The notes: generated from the letters alone by a model not told the origin. DNA of 64,000 nucleotides from Solirubrobacter pauli (GCF_003633755.1 NZ_RBIL01000002.1:1798001-1862000); one strand, 5' to 3'. Positions 39,773-49,897 are shown, counted from the stretch's first letter. Numbers and translations are program-made.

Positions 39773-40698
39773 TACGAGACCGCCGTCGGCACCTTGTCGA
39801 GCCAGTCCGCGTAGCGCTCGGACCGGCCGTGCAGCGCGTCCTCGAAGATCGCCTGGATCTCGGTCGTGACCGGGCCGCGCGTGCCGTCGCCGACCGGCTG
39901 GTCGTCGACCTCGCGGATCGGCGTCAGCTCGGCCGCGGTGCCGGTCATGAAGATCTCGTCGGCGCGGTAGAGCTCACCGCGCGCGATGTTGCGCTCGACG
40001 ACCTCGTAGCCCTGGTCGCGCAGGATCTCGATCGCCGCCGCGCGGTTGATCCCCTCGAGGATGTCGTTCGCGAAGCCCGGCGTGTGCACGACCCCGTCCT
40101 TGACGAGGAACAGGTTCTCTCCCGTGCCCTCGCAGACGTAGCCGTTGGCGTCCAGGAGGATCGCCTCCTCGTAGCCGGCCTTGTCGGCCTCGATCTTCGC
40201 GAGGATCGAGTTCAGGTACTGCCCGCCGGCCTTCGCCGTCGGGATCAGGGCGTCCGACGAGATCCGGCGCCACGACGACACGCGCGCACGCACGCCGTTG
40301 AGCTTGCCCTCGTCGCCGAGGTACGCGCCCCACGCCCAGACGGCGATGATCACGTCCACCGGGCAGTCCAGCGGGTACAGGCCCATCGGCCCCGCGCCAC
40401 GGAAGACGAGGGGCCGGATGTAACACGACTTCAGACCGGATGCGGTGATCGTCTCGAACGTCGCCTGGCGGATCTCGTCCTTCGAGAACGGGATCTCCAT
40501 GTGGTAGAGCGCGGCCGACCGGAACAGCCGGTCGATGTGGTCCTGATGGCGGAACACCGCCGAGCCGCCGTCCGGCGTCTCGTACGCGCGCACACCCTCG
40601 AAGACGCTCGTCCCGTAGTGCAGCGCGTGCGTGAGCACGTGGACCTTGGCGTCCTCGTGACCGACGAGGTCACCGTTCATCCAGATCTGATGGCTCAC
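39772..40698 (-). CDS. ilvE: Branched-chain amino acid aminotransferase
   Basis: Transaminates the 2-oxo acids of leucine, isoleucine and valine with glutamate. The 308-residue class IV (fold-type IV) PLP enzyme has the lysine region LIPTAKAGGQYLNSILAKIE. It also has EAILLDANGYVCEGTGENLF (class IV signature), and TGTAAELTPI near the C-terminus. It is placed 1 nt after leuB and one base into cimA, so the operon supplies both the extended keto acids and their amination. Confidence 0.94.
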   Translation of the reverse strand: MSHQIWMNGDLVGHEDAKVHVLTHALHYGTSVFEGVRAYETPDGGSAVFRHQDHIDRLFRSAALYHMEIPFSKDEIRQATFETITASGLKSCYIRPLVFRGAGPMGLYPLDCPVDVIIAVWAWGAYLGDEGKLNGVRARVSSWRRISSDALIPTAKAGGQYLNSILAKIEADKAGYEEAILLDANGYVCEGTGENLFLVKDGVVHTPGFANDILEGINRAAAIEILRDQGYEVVERNIARGELYRADEIFMTGTAAELTPIREVDDQPVGDGTRGPVTTEIQAIFEDALHGRSERYADWLDKVPTAVS

Positions 40699-40699
40699 G

Positions 40700-41725
<1,026 letters not shown>

Positions 41726-41738
41726 AAGTTGCGGGACC

Positions 41739-42299
41739 CTACAGATTGAGAGTGACGGGGCCAGGACGCTCGCGCGAGGACTCGTACGACGAGATGTCCT
41801 CGGCCTTCTGCAGCGTGAGCGCGATGTCGTCGAGCCCGTTCAGCAGTCGGTGGCGGCGCTCGGCTTCGAGCTCGAACGGCACGGAGCGACCGGCGAAGCG
41901 CACTTCGAGCGCCTCGAGGTCGATCTCCGCCTCACCGGCCTCCATCAGCGCCCTGACGTCCTCCTCGGGCAGCACGACCGGCAGCAGGCCGATCTTGGTG
42001 CAGTTGGAGAAGAAGATGTCGGCGAAGCTCGAGGCGACGATCGCCTTGAAGCCGTAGTCCTGCAGCGCCCACGGCGCGTGCTCACGCGAGGAGCCGCAGC
42101 CGAAGTTCGCGCCCGTCGCGAGGATCGGGTTCTTGGGCAGCGACCAACCCGGCTCCTGCGCCCAGTCGTAGAACAGGAACTCGCCGAAGCCGGTGCGCTC
42201 GATCCGCTTGAGGAACTGCTTGGGGATGATCTGGTCCGTGTCCACGTCCGCACGCGCCAGCGTGGTGACCGGACCCGCGACGACCTTCACAGCGTCCAT
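41739..42299 (-). CDS. leuD: 3-isopropylmalate dehydratase small subunit
   Basis: Swivelling-domain subunit of isopropylmalate isomerase. The 186-residue protein shows TDQIIPKQFLKRIERTGFGE (substrate specificity loop region) and the conserved GCGSSREHAPWALQDYGFKA. The start ATG 42299 directly abuts the leuC stop, implying coupled synthesis of the two subunits. In the citramalate pathway the same LeuCD isomerises citramalate through citraconate. Confidence 0.97.
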   Translation of the reverse strand: MDAVKVVAGPVTTLARADVDTDQIIPKQFLKRIERTGFGEFLFYDWAQEPGWSLPKNPILATGANFGCGSSREHAPWALQDYGFKAIVASSFADIFFSNCTKIGLLPVVLPEEDVRALMEAGEAEIDLEALEVRFAGRSVPFELEAERRHRLLNGLDDIALTLQKAEDISSYESSRERPGPVTLNL

Positions 42300-43670
42300 C
42301 TAGTTCCACTCCCGGATGTCGACGAAGCGGCCCTCGATCGCCGCGGCGGCGGCCATCGCCGGCGACACCAGGTGGGTGCGCCCGCCGCGGCCCTGACGGC
42401 CTTCGAAGTTGCGGTTGGAGGTCGACGCGCAGCGCTCGCCCGGGTCCAGCGTGTCCGGGTTCATGCCCAGGCACATCGAGCAGCCCGCGGTGCGCCAGTC
42501 GAAGCCGGCCTCGCGGAAGATCACGTCCAGCCCCTCGGACTCGGCCTGCTTGGCCACCTGCACCGAGCCCGGCACGACCATCGCGTTCTTGACCGTCGAC
42601 GCGACCTTGCGGCCCTTGACGATCTCGGCGGCGGCGCGCAGGTCGCCGATCCGGCCGTTCGTGCACGAGCCGATGAAGATGCGGTCGAGCGTGAGCTCGG
42701 TGATCGGCGTGCCGGCCTCCAGGCCCATGTAGACCAGCGAGCGCTCGTCGGTCTCGCCGTTGGGCTCGGGCACCGCGCCCGCCACGCCGACGACCTGCCC
42801 GGGCGTCGTGCCCCACGTCACCAGCGGCGAGATCTTCGACGCGTCGACCGTGATCTCGTGGTCGAACGTCGCGCCCTCGTCGGTCTTGAGCGTCTTCCAG
42901 TACGCGACGGCCTCGTCGAAGTCCTCGGGCGCGGCGACCCGGCCGCGCACCCACTCGAACGTGGTCTCGTCCGGCGCGATCATGCCCGCGCGCCCGCCGC
43001 CCTCGATCGTCATGTTGCAGATCGTCATCCGCTCCTCCATCGAGAGGTTGCGGATGAGCTCGCCCGCGTACTCGACGACGTAGCCGGAGGCGCCGTTGGT
43101 GCCCATCTGGCCGATCGTGCCGAGGATCAGGTCCTTGGCGGTGACGCCGTGGCCGAGCTCGCCGACGTAGTTGATCCGCATCGACTTCGGCTTGGGCTGG
43201 GAGAGCGTCTGCGTCGCCAGGACGTGCTCGACCTCGGAGGTGCCGATGCCGAACGCGAGCGCGCCGAACGCGCCGTGCGTCGCCGTGTGCGAGTCGCCGC
43301 AGACGATCGTCATGCCCGGCTGGGTGACGCCCAGCTCCGGGCCGATGATGTGCACGATCCCCTGGCGGTCGGACCCGAGCGAGTAGACCGGGATGCCGAA
43401 CTCGTCGCAGTTGGCCTCGAGCGCCTCCACCTGGCGGCGCGAGAGGGCGTCGCGGATCTTCGCGCTGACCGGCGTGCCGTCGGTCGGCACGTTGTGGTCG
43501 GCGGTGGCGAGCGTGCGATCGGGACGGCGCACCTCACGACCGGCGAGCCGGAGGCCTTCGAAGGCCTGGGGGCTCGTCACCTCGTGCACGAGGTGGAGGT
43601 CGATGAAGATGAGCCCCGGCGCGATCTCGTGCGCGGACCAGATCTTGTCGAACAGCGTGGTGGGGGTCAT
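42300..43670 (-). CDS. leuC: 3-isopropylmalate dehydratase large subunit
   Basis: Aconitase-family [4Fe-4S] subunit of isopropylmalate isomerase, 456 residues. Cluster cysteines lie in [20 protein letters not shown] and in [40 protein letters not shown] is the aconitase-family signature. It follows the regulator gene with a 4-bp ATGA overlap and abuts leuD. It is the bacterial-type LeuC that pairs with a separate small subunit. Confidence 0.97.
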   Translation of the reverse strand: MTPTTLFDKIWSAHEIAPGLIFIDLHLVHEVTSPQAFEGLRLAGREVRRPDRTLATADHNVPTDGTPVSAKIRDALSRRQVEALEANCDEFGIPVYSLGSDRQGIVHIIGPELGVTQPGMTIVCGDSHTATHGAFGALAFGIGTSEVEHVLATQTLSQPKPKSMRINYVGELGHGVTAKDLILGTIGQMGTNGASGYVVEYAGELIRNLSMEERMTICNMTIEGGGRAGMIAPDETTFEWVRGRVAAPEDFDEAVAYWKTLKTDEGATFDHEITVDASKISPLVTWGTTPGQVVGVAGAVPEPNGETDERSLVYMGLEAGTPITELTLDRIFIGSCTNGRIGDLRAAAEIVKGRKVASTVKNAMVVPGSVQVAKQAESEGLDVIFREAGFDWRTAGCSMCLGMNPDTLDPGERCASTSNRNFEGRQGRGGRTHLVSPAMAAAAAIEGRFVDIREWN

Positions 43671-44251
43671 GACCGGCGCAGGCCCGCTGACACGATCGCC
43701 AGCAAGACGGCCTCCTCCTCTCCGAGGTTGGCGAAGTGATGTGACAGGTCGGCGTCGAAGGTCACGGAGTCACCCGCGGTGAGCTCGTGCTCGATGTCCT
43801 CGACGTGCAAGGTGACGGTGCCGCGCTCGATCAGGGCCGTCTCACGCGCGCCCGGCTCGTGCCGGGGCGGGTCGCCCGGGCCGCCGGTGACGGCGCCGGG
43901 AGCCAGCGTGTGACGGGTGACCTCGGCGCGCAGGCCGGGCAGCGGCGGGGTGAGGAGCTCGTAGGCGTGTCCGGCCGTCCCGCCGCGACGGCCTTCGCCG
44001 GCGCGCACGATCGAGACGGTGCCCTCCTCGTCCAGGCGCAAGAGCTGCGACAGGCGCAGCTCCAGGCCGGACGCGATGCGGCTGGCCACCTGCAACGTCG
44101 GGCTCGTCTCCCCGCGCTCGACCTGGCTGAGCATCGGGGCGGAGACGCCGGACCGCTCCGCGAGGTCGCGCAGTGAGAGGTCCATCGCCTCTCGCAACGC
44201 CTTCACGCGCGGGCCGACGGCCGCGACGGTGGGATCAGCAGCTGCCGCCAT
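43667..44251 (-). CDS. XRE-family HTH regulator with C-terminal cupin domain
   Basis: A 194-residue DNA-binding protein. A Cro/C1-type helix-turn-helix spans about residues 14-70 ([20 protein letters not shown], then [16 protein letters not shown]). A cupin domain spans about 105-190 ([20 protein letters not shown], ending [19 protein letters not shown]), which in relatives binds a small effector. It heads the leuC-leuD-leuB-ilvE-cimA operon and overlaps leuC by 4 bp, so it is most simply an autoregulatory controller of branched-chain synthesis; that role is inference. A perfect inverted repeat overlaps its promoter. Confidence 0.88.
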   Translation of the reverse strand: MAAAADPTVAAVGPRVKALREAMDLSLRDLAERSGVSAPMLSQVERGETSPTLQVASRIASGLELRLSQLLRLDEEGTVSIVRAGEGRRGGTAGHAYELLTPPLPGLRAEVTRHTLAPGAVTGGPGDPPRHEPGARETALIERGTVTLHVEDIEHELTAGDSVTFDADLSHHFANLGEEEAVLLAIVSAGLRRS

Positions 44252-44252
44252 T

Positions 44253-44288
44253 ACGCCTGTACGTTATCGCATACAGGCGTTCTTTCAA
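44253..44288 (-). promoter_or_regulatory. Promoter and inverted-repeat operator of the leu operon
   Basis: On the minus strand TTGAAA (complement 44283-44288), 16 nt, TAACGT (complement 44261-44266). The -10 ends 9 nt before the regulator ATG at 44251, so the transcript should be leaderless. ACGCCTGTA (44253-44261) and TACAGGCGT (44272-44280) form a perfect 9-bp inverted repeat spanning the -10. A bound regulator would block the promoter. Confidence 0.65.
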
Positions 44289-44511
44289 CACTTCAGGTGC
44301 GGCAGCATCAGTTGCGCCAGTGGTCCAGCATCAACGCGGCTCCTTGGTTGGGCCGCGCGCGTTCCCCGGCGCACGGTATGTCGGTCCTGTCGCAACCGGC
44401 GCCTGACACGTCGACTGCTCAAGGTGCGGGTTTCCGGACCATCAACACCGCAAACCGCGGTGAAGGGTCATACGTCCGAACGACAACTTCGCCGGTCACT
44501 ACGGTGGAAGC
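44289..44511. other. Intergenic region upstream of the patatin gene
   Basis: About 220 bp between the leu operon promoter and the patatin-like gene. TACGGT (44500-44505) lies 6 nt before the GTG and is a possible -10. Nothing else was recognised. Confidence 0.3.
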
Positions 44512-45405
44512 GTGATCGACGGGCTTCCGGACGCGTTGGTGCTGGGCGGCGGCGGGACCGTCGGAGAGGCGTGGCTGCGCGGCGTCCTGAACGGGATCGA
44601 GGCCGGTAGCCAGCTCGACTTCCGCGACTGCGAGTACCTGGTCGGCACGTCCGCCGGCTCGATCGTGGCCGCGACGCTCGCGGCGGGCAAGCGCCCCGAC
44701 GCGGGCGAGCGCGCCGCGCGCGAGTGGGCGCGGGCGGTGCCGGACGAGCTCGACGAGGTCGTGGCGCCGCGGTTCGCGGCCGTCGGCAAGGCCGCGCGGG
44801 CCGCGGCGACGCCGTTCGCGAACGTCGCGCTGTCGGTCACGGCACCGGCCGGCCGGCTCGCGCGCGCCGCCGTGCTGCGCCGCGCGCCACGCCCGGAGCG
44901 CTCGCTCGCGGAGCTCGGCACGCACGTCGACGCCCTCGGCGCGCGCTTCGACGGGCGGCTGCGGATCTCCGCCGTGGACCGCGCCACCGGCAAGCGCGTG
45001 ATGTTCGGCGCCCCGGATGCGCCCCGGGCGACCGTCGCCGAGGCCGTGCTGGCCTCCTGCTCGGTGCCGTGGATCTTCGCCCCGGTGACGATCGGCGAGC
45101 GCGAGTACGTGGACGGCGGCGTCTGGAGCCTGGTGAACCTCGACGCCGTGCCCGCCGGCCGCGGCTCCCGCGTGCTCGTGCTGGTTCCCACCGCAGGGGC
45201 GAGCATCGCGGCGCTGCGCACGGCGACCTCGCTGGCGCTCTCGCGCGAGGCGTCGGCGCTGCGCGGCCGCGGCGCGACGGTGACGACGATCGTCCCCGAC
45301 GACGCCAGCCTGAAGGCCATGGGCCCGGACCTGATGGACGGCAGCCGCGCGGGTGCCGTGGCCACCGCCGGGTACGCGCAGGGCCGTCGCGCAGCCGGTG
45401 CGTGA
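44512..45405 (+). CDS. Patatin-like phospholipase family protein
   Basis: A 297-residue serine hydrolase-type protein. The oxyanion loop GGGGTVGEAWLRGVL lies at residues about 12-26, and the nucleophile motif GTSAGSIVA (Ser in GxSxG) at about 44-52. The catalytic Asp is in the DGG motif YVDGGVWSL at about 202-210. The Ser-Asp dyad of patatins is complete. It probably acts on membrane lipids or acyl esters; substrate unknown. GTG start at 44512. It lies 57 bp upstream of the c-di-GMP enzyme on the same strand. Confidence 0.88.
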   Translation: MIDGLPDALVLGGGGTVGEAWLRGVLNGIEAGSQLDFRDCEYLVGTSAGSIVAATLAAGKRPDAGERAAREWARAVPDELDEVVAPRFAAVGKAARAAATPFANVALSVTAPAGRLARAAVLRRAPRPERSLAELGTHVDALGARFDGRLRISAVDRATGKRVMFGAPDAPRATVAEAVLASCSVPWIFAPVTIGEREYVDGGVWSLVNLDAVPAGRGSRVLVLVPTAGASIAALRTATSLALSREASALRGRGATVTTIVPDDASLKAMGPDLMDGSRAGAVATAGYAQGRRAAGA

Positions 45406-45462
45406 CCGCCCCGCTGCGCTTAAGTCCTCAACTCGCGACGAGAAGCGGCCGATGTTCGCCAG

Positions 45463-47754
45463 GTGACCAATCGCTCACTTCGGCTGCGGCTGCTCCCCGC
45501 GCTGGTCGGCACCGTCCTGGTGATCGCGGCGATGGTGTGGGTGGCGCAGCGCGCGGCGAGCGACGCCGATCGGGCGCGCCAGGCGCAGATCGTCATGGAG
45601 CACCTCCGCGCCGAAGCGCGCGGCGGGCAGGTGGATCTGTGGCGCAGGGTGGCGACGCGGACCGGCGAAGTCGCCGAGCAGGTCGGGGTCACCTCGGCCC
45701 AGGCGGTCACCGCCGACCTGCAGCGGCTCCATGAGCTCGAGCCCGGCGACGCGAGCGTCAACGGGGTCGCCGCCGCGTTCGCCGCGGCCTACGCCGCTGA
45801 GCTGCCCGCGATCAACATGATGCGCGACGACCCGGCGCGGGCACGCGGGCTCGCGGTCTCCCACTTCGCGCCGAGGATGCTCGAGGTCGAGCGCCGGCTG
45901 GACGTGGCCATCGCCGGCCAGGCGCACGCTGCCGCGGCCGCGCGCACCCGCGCGGGCGCCGCGACCGCCGGCTCGCTCGTCTGCGGGCTGCTGCTGCTCG
46001 GCCTGCTCGCCTGGATCGTCGCCCGTGCCCGCCGCCGGGCGGCCATGCTCGAGCACGGCCGCGAGGCGGAGCGGCGGCTGCGGGCGCTCGTGCGCCACTC
46101 CTCCAGCGTCGTCGTGGTGATCGACGCCGACACGCTCGTGCTCTGGGTCACCGAGTCGGTCGAGCGGGTCCTCGGGCTGTCGCCGAGCACGCTGATCGGC
46201 CGGCCGCTGCTCGACCGCGTGCACCGCGAGGACCGCGGGATCGCCGAGGAGCTGCACGCCGAGCTGCTGACGGGAAGCGGAACACGTGAGGTCACCTTGC
46301 GCCTCGAGGACGGCTCCGGCACCGTCCGCCACGTCGAGGTGATCGCCGAGAACCACATCGACGACCCGTTGATCGGCGGCGTGCTGCTCAACCTGCGCGA
46401 CGTCACCCAGCACCTCGCGCTCGAGAACCAGCTGCGCCGCCAGGCGTTCCACGACACGTTGACCGGGCTGCCCAACCGGGCCCTGTTCGAGGACCGGCTC
46501 GCGCAGGCGCTGGCGCGTGAACGCCGCCACGGCGGCGCCGTCGGCGTGCTGTTCGTCGACCTCGACGACTTCAAGCTCGTCAACGACAGCCTCGGCCACG
46601 CGGCCGGCGACGAGCTGCTGCGCGCGGTCGCCACCCGCCTGGCCGACGGCCTCCGGGACACGGACACGGCCGCGCGCTTCGGCGGCGACGAGTTCGCCGT
46701 GCTGCTGCCCGAGCTCGTCGACGGCCTCGCCGAGGCCGAGGGCGTCGCCGAGCGGCTGCGCGCCGCGCTCCAGCTGCCGGTCGATGTGCGCGGGCAGGCG
46801 CTGACCCTCACCGCCAGCGTCGGGATCGCGCTCGCGGCGGGCGGCGACACCTCCGAGGACGTCCTGCGCAACGCCGACGTCGCCATGTACGCCGCCAAGG
46901 AGCGCGGCAAGGGCCGCCTCGCCGCCTTCGAGCGCGAGATGCACGAGCGGGCGGTCGAGCGGCTCGAGCTGGGCCGCGACCTCGAGTGCGCGCTCGGCCG
47001 CGGCCAGCTCTCGCTCGCCTACCAGCCGATCGTGCGGCTCGAGGACCACACGCTGTTCGGCGTCGAGGCGCTGCTGCGCTGGGAGCACCCGTGCAGCGGG
47101 CCGATCTCGCCCGCCCGCTTCATCCCGATCGCCGAGGCCACCGGCCTGATCGTGCCGATCGGGGAGTGGGTGCTCCGCACCGCGTGCCGTCAGCTCGCCG
47201 AGTGGGAGGACCCCGCGTTGCAGCTGAGCGTGAACGTCTCCGTCCGGCAGCTCGCCGACCCGGGTTTCGTGGCGACCGTCGCCGACGTCCTCGCCGAGAC
47301 CGGGATCGCGCCGCAGCGGCTCACGCTCGAGCTCACCGAAGGGCTGCTGGCCGACGACGGCGAGGACACGCTGGAGCGCTTCCGGGCGCTCAAGGTCCTC
47401 GGCGTACGGCTCGCGATCGACGACTTCGGCACCGGCTACTCCGCGCTCAGCTACCTGCGGGCCTTCCCGATCGACGTGCTGAAGATCGACCGGTCGTTCC
47501 TGCGCGGGGTGACCGAGGACGCCGAGCGCGCCCGGCTCGTGCACGGCATCATCGAGATGGGCCGCTCGCTGCAGCTCGCGATCGTCACCGAAGGCATCGA
47601 GGAGCCCGCCCAGGCGGCGTTGATGCACGAGCTGCGCGCGGAGCTCGGCCAGGGCTACCTGTTCTCGCGCCCTGTCCCGCCGGACCGGATCGCCGTGCTG
47701 CTCGAGCACGGGATGCCGGTCCAGGCGGATGCGGCGCTCAGGGCGTCTGCGTGA
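45463..47754 (+). CDS. Membrane-bound PAS-GGDEF-EAL cyclic-di-GMP enzyme
   Basis: A 763-residue sensor enzyme. Two membrane helices (about residues 9-28 and 170-188) flank an extracytoplasmic helical sensor region. A PAS domain follows at about 205-325. The GGDEF domain (about 330-490) has RFGGDEFAVLLPE and an inhibitory-site-like RDTD just before it. The EAL domain (about 505-750) has GVEALLRWEHP, LELTEG, DDFGTGYSALSYL, LKIDRSFLRG and VTEGIEEP. Both catalytic signatures are intact, so it could make and break c-di-GMP. GTG start. Its end overlaps convergent leuA by 17 bp. Confidence 0.94.
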   Translation: MTNRSLRLRLLPALVGTVLVIAAMVWVAQRAASDADRARQAQIVMEHLRAEARGGQVDLWRRVATRTGEVAEQVGVTSAQAVTADLQRLHELEPGDASVNGVAAAFAAAYAAELPAINMMRDDPARARGLAVSHFAPRMLEVERRLDVAIAGQAHAAAAARTRAGAATAGSLVCGLLLLGLLAWIVARARRRAAMLEHGREAERRLRALVRHSSSVVVVIDADTLVLWVTESVERVLGLSPSTLIGRPLLDRVHREDRGIAEELHAELLTGSGTREVTLRLEDGSGTVRHVEVIAENHIDDPLIGGVLLNLRDVTQHLALENQLRRQAFHDTLTGLPNRALFEDRLAQALARERRHGGAVGVLFVDLDDFKLVNDSLGHAAGDELLRAVATRLADGLRDTDTAARFGGDEFAVLLPELVDGLAEAEGVAERLRAALQLPVDVRGQALTLTASVGIALAAGGDTSEDVLRNADVAMYAAKERGKGRLAAFEREMHERAVERLELGRDLECALGRGQLSLAYQPIVRLEDHTLFGVEALLRWEHPCSGPISPARFIPIAEATGLIVPIGEWVLRTACRQLAEWEDPALQLSVNVSVRQLADPGFVATVADVLAETGIAPQRLTLELTEGLLADDGEDTLERFRALKVLGVRLAIDDFGTGYSALSYLRAFPIDVLKIDRSFLRGVTEDAERARLVHGIIEMGRSLQLAIVTEGIEEPAQAALMHELRAELGQGYLFSRPVPPDRIAVLLEHGMPVQADAALRASA

Positions 47755-49309
47755 GCACCGGCTCGCCGCTCTCGGCCGACTCGGCCGCGGCGATGACCTT
47801 GCGCTCCACGTTCGAGAGCGCGCGTACGTAGGCGAGCGCCGCGGCCTCGATGATGTCGGTCGACACGCCCTGGCCGGACGCGTTCTGCCCGGAGAGCTCG
47901 AGCACGACGCTGGCCTCGCCGAGCGCGTCCTGGCCGGACGTGATCGCGTCGATGCGGAAGTCGCGGAGCTTGACCTCGCGGGTGGTCGCCGCGTTGATGG
48001 CGCGGAAGATGGCGTCGATCGGGCCGTCGCCGGTGAAGTCGCCGCGCACGGTCTCGCCGGCGGGCGTGACGATCTCGACCGTCGCGTGCGGGGGCCGGCG
48101 GCTCGAGGCCTCGACGTCGAACCACTCGAGCGTGTAGGCGCCCTCGTCCGTGCGGAGCTCGTCGGTGACGAGCGCCTCGAGGTCCATCGCCGTGACCTGC
48201 TTCTTCTTGTCCGCGATCTCCTTGAAGCGCTTGAACGCCTGGTTCAGCGTCTGGCCGCTCACGTCGTAGCCCAGGTCCATCAGCGCCGACTGCAGGGCGT
48301 GACGGCCGGAGTGCTTGCCGAGCACGATCGAGTTCGCGTCGTCGAAGCCGACGGAGGCGGCGGACATGATCTCGTAGGTCGAGCGCTCCTTCAGGACGCC
48401 GTCCTGGTGGATGCCGGACTCGTGCTGGAAGGCGTTGCGGCCGACGACCGCCTTGTTGGGCTGCACGCCGTAGCCGGTGAGGCGGCTGACCAGGCGGCTC
48501 GTGCGGGCGATCTCACGCGTGTTGACGCCGGTGGTGAAGCCGACGGCCTCCTCGCGGGTCTTGAGGAGCATCACGATCTCCTCCAGCGACGCGTTGCCTG
48601 CGCGCTCCCCGAGCCCGTTGATCGCGCACTCCACCTGGCGGGCGCCCGCCTGCAGGCCGGCGAACGAGTTCGCGACGGCCAGGCCGAGGTCGTTGTGGCA
48701 GTGGACGCTGAGGACGATGTCCTTGAGCCCCGGCACGCGCTCGTACAGCCCGGTGAGGAACGCCGCGTACTCGTTCGGCATGGCGAAGCCGACGGTGTCC
48801 GGGATGTTGATCGTGGTCGCGCCCTCGTCGATCGCGGCCTGGAGCACCTCGGCGGTGAAGTCGATGTCGGCGCGGGTGGCGTCCATCGGGGAGAACTCGA
48901 CGTCGTCCACGAGGCTGCGGGCGTGGGCGACCGCGGCGCGCGCCTGGCCCAGCACGTCCGGCCGCGTGGAGTTCAGCTGGTGCTGGATGTGGATGTCGCT
49001 CGTGGAGATGAACGTGTGCACGCGCGGGCGCTCCGCGTCCTTGACGGCCTCGGCGGCGCGCTCGATGTCGGCGGCGTGCGCACGCGCGAGGCCCGCGATG
49101 ACCGGGCCGTGCACCTCCCTGGCAATCGCTCGTACAGCTTCGAAGTCGCCCGGCGAGGCGATCGGGAATCCAGCCTCGATCACGTCCACGCCGAGGCGCG
49201 CGAGCTGGTGGGCGATCTCCAGCTTCTCCGTGGTGTTGAGGCTGATGCCCGGCGACTGCTCGCCGTCGCGCAGCGTGGTGTCAAAGATGATGACCCGGTT
49301 GGGGTCCAT
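47738..49309 (-). CDS. leuA: 2-isopropylmalate synthase
   Basis: First committed step of leucine synthesis: acetyl-CoA plus 2-oxoisovalerate. 523 residues. Start MDPNRVIIFDTTLRDGEQSP (metal/active-site motif), then SVHCHNDLGLAVANSFAGLQ and INGLGERAGNASLEEIVMLL. The C-terminal leucine-binding regulatory domain spans about residues 390-510. It is of the type I bacterial LeuA. A strong Shine-Dalgarno AAAAGGAG precedes the ATG. Expression is probably controlled through the leader peptide at 49391-49435. It is separate from the leuCDB operon. Confidence 0.96.
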   Translation of the reverse strand: MDPNRVIIFDTTLRDGEQSPGISLNTTEKLEIAHQLARLGVDVIEAGFPIASPGDFEAVRAIAREVHGPVIAGLARAHAADIERAAEAVKDAERPRVHTFISTSDIHIQHQLNSTRPDVLGQARAAVAHARSLVDDVEFSPMDATRADIDFTAEVLQAAIDEGATTINIPDTVGFAMPNEYAAFLTGLYERVPGLKDIVLSVHCHNDLGLAVANSFAGLQAGARQVECAINGLGERAGNASLEEIVMLLKTREEAVGFTTGVNTREIARTSRLVSRLTGYGVQPNKAVVGRNAFQHESGIHQDGVLKERSTYEIMSAASVGFDDANSIVLGKHSGRHALQSALMDLGYDVSGQTLNQAFKRFKEIADKKKQVTAMDLEALVTDELRTDEGAYTLEWFDVEASSRRPPHATVEIVTPAGETVRGDFTGDGPIDAIFRAINAATTREVKLRDFRIDAITSGQDALGEASVVLELSGQNASGQGVSTDIIEAAALAYVRALSNVERKVIAAAESAESGEPVLTQTP

Positions 49310-49390
49310 GGCGCAGCTCCTTTTCTGGACTCTTCTCGCTTCTTCTTCGGTGTGAGTTCGCGGCTAGCGGCCGCCCACGCAGCAATCCCC
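49310..49390 (-). promoter_or_regulatory. leuA leader RNA with pairing to the leucine codons
   Basis: Between the leader-peptide stop and leuA. The purine stretch GAAGAAGAAG (complement 49339-49348), close to the AAAAGGAG Shine-Dalgarno, is exactly complementary to the CTTCTTCTTC leucine codons (complement 49405-49414). The nearby CTCCT can pair with AGGAG. Competing short hairpins are CCCCC-GCTA-GGGGG at the leader stop codon and GCGGC-CGCTA-GCCGC. No U-run terminator is present. This suggests translational rather than transcriptional attenuation (inference). Confidence 0.6.
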
Positions 49391-49435
49391 CTAGCGGGGG
49401 AGGAGAAGAAGAAGGGAAAGGCCGAACGGCTGCAT
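49391..49435 (-). CDS. leuL: Leucine-rich leader peptide of leuA
   Basis: ATG at 49435 (minus strand) to TAG at 49391-49393, encoding MQPFGLSLLLLLPR: 14 residues with six leucines, five of them consecutive. It lies between the leuA promoter candidate and leuA, about 80 nt upstream of the latter. Leader peptides rich in the end product are the classical sensor of amino-acid supply. Stalling at leucine codons would change the folding of the RNA before leuA. The ATG lies about 5 nt from the expected transcription start, so the transcript is nearly leaderless. Confidence 0.8.
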   Translation of the reverse strand: MQPFGLSLLLLLPR

Positions 49436-49446
49436 CGCGACCTCGG

Positions 49447-49476
49447 ACTGTAGCTCAGACATGCCACCCGTGCCAA
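49447..49476 (-). promoter_or_regulatory. leuA promoter
   Basis: On the minus strand TTGGCA (complement 49471-49476), 18 nt, TACAGT (complement 49447-49452). Transcription should begin near 49440, just before the leader peptide ATG at 49435. The promoter overlaps the 3' end of the upstream PPOX gene. Confidence 0.6.
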
Positions 49477-49847
49477 TGGTCGAGCTCGATCCAGGCGCTC
49501 GTGCGCGTGCGGTCGCGGACCGGATAGGCCTCGCCGCGGTAGTGCGTCGAGAGCCGGTCGATGTCCACGAGGTCCGTGTCCGGCTTGAGCTCGACCACCC
49601 GGCCCTGCAGCGAGACGTGCCGGTACCAGTCGCTGTCGAGCACCGTCAGCGACACGCGCGGGTCGGCCTTCAGGTGCTTCAGGCGAGCGCGTGAGTCGTC
49701 GAGGTTGACGAGCACCCGGCCGTCCTCGAACAGGTACCAGGTGGCGACGGTGAGCGGGGAGCCGTCGGGCTTGAGCGACGCCATCACGGCGGGATGCGGC
49801 TGGGACAGCAGCGCCTGGAGCTCTTCGGGGAGCGGGGGCTTGGGCAT
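49455..49847 (-). CDS. PPOX-class F420/flavin-dependent protein
   Basis: A split-beta-barrel flavin- or F420-binding protein of 130 residues, like pyridoxamine-phosphate-oxidase-related proteins. The opening LPEELQALLSQPHPAVMASL and the pattern GSPLTVATWYLFEDGRVLVN, SRARLKHLKADPRVSLTVLD match small actinobacterial PPOX proteins. Many of these use F420 to reduce small molecules. Cofactor and substrate are not resolved. The leuA promoter overlaps its last codons. It is divergent from the arsR-type gene. Confidence 0.85.
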   Translation of the reverse strand: MPKPPLPEELQALLSQPHPAVMASLKPDGSPLTVATWYLFEDGRVLVNLDDSRARLKHLKADPRVSLTVLDSDWYRHVSLQGRVVELKPDTDLVDIDRLSTHYRGEAYPVRDRTRTSAWIELDHWHGWHV

Positions 49848-49891
49848 CGCCGCGTTCTATCAGGTCGTCGGGCACGACATTCCGTATTCGT

Positions 49892-49897
49892 TATATT
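49892..49897 (+). promoter_or_regulatory. -10 element of the arsR-sulP operon
   Basis: TATATT ends 9 nt before the ATG at 49907, in a conspicuously A/T-rich 30-bp stretch. The flanking TATTC repeats (49885-49889 and 49894-49898) may be part of an operator. A leaderless transcript is expected. Confidence 0.45.

Noticed and set aside
45475-47709. 744-codon open frame antisense to the GGDEF-EAL gene
   Set aside because: Mirror of a GC3-rich gene; no recognisable motif and low-complexity composition.
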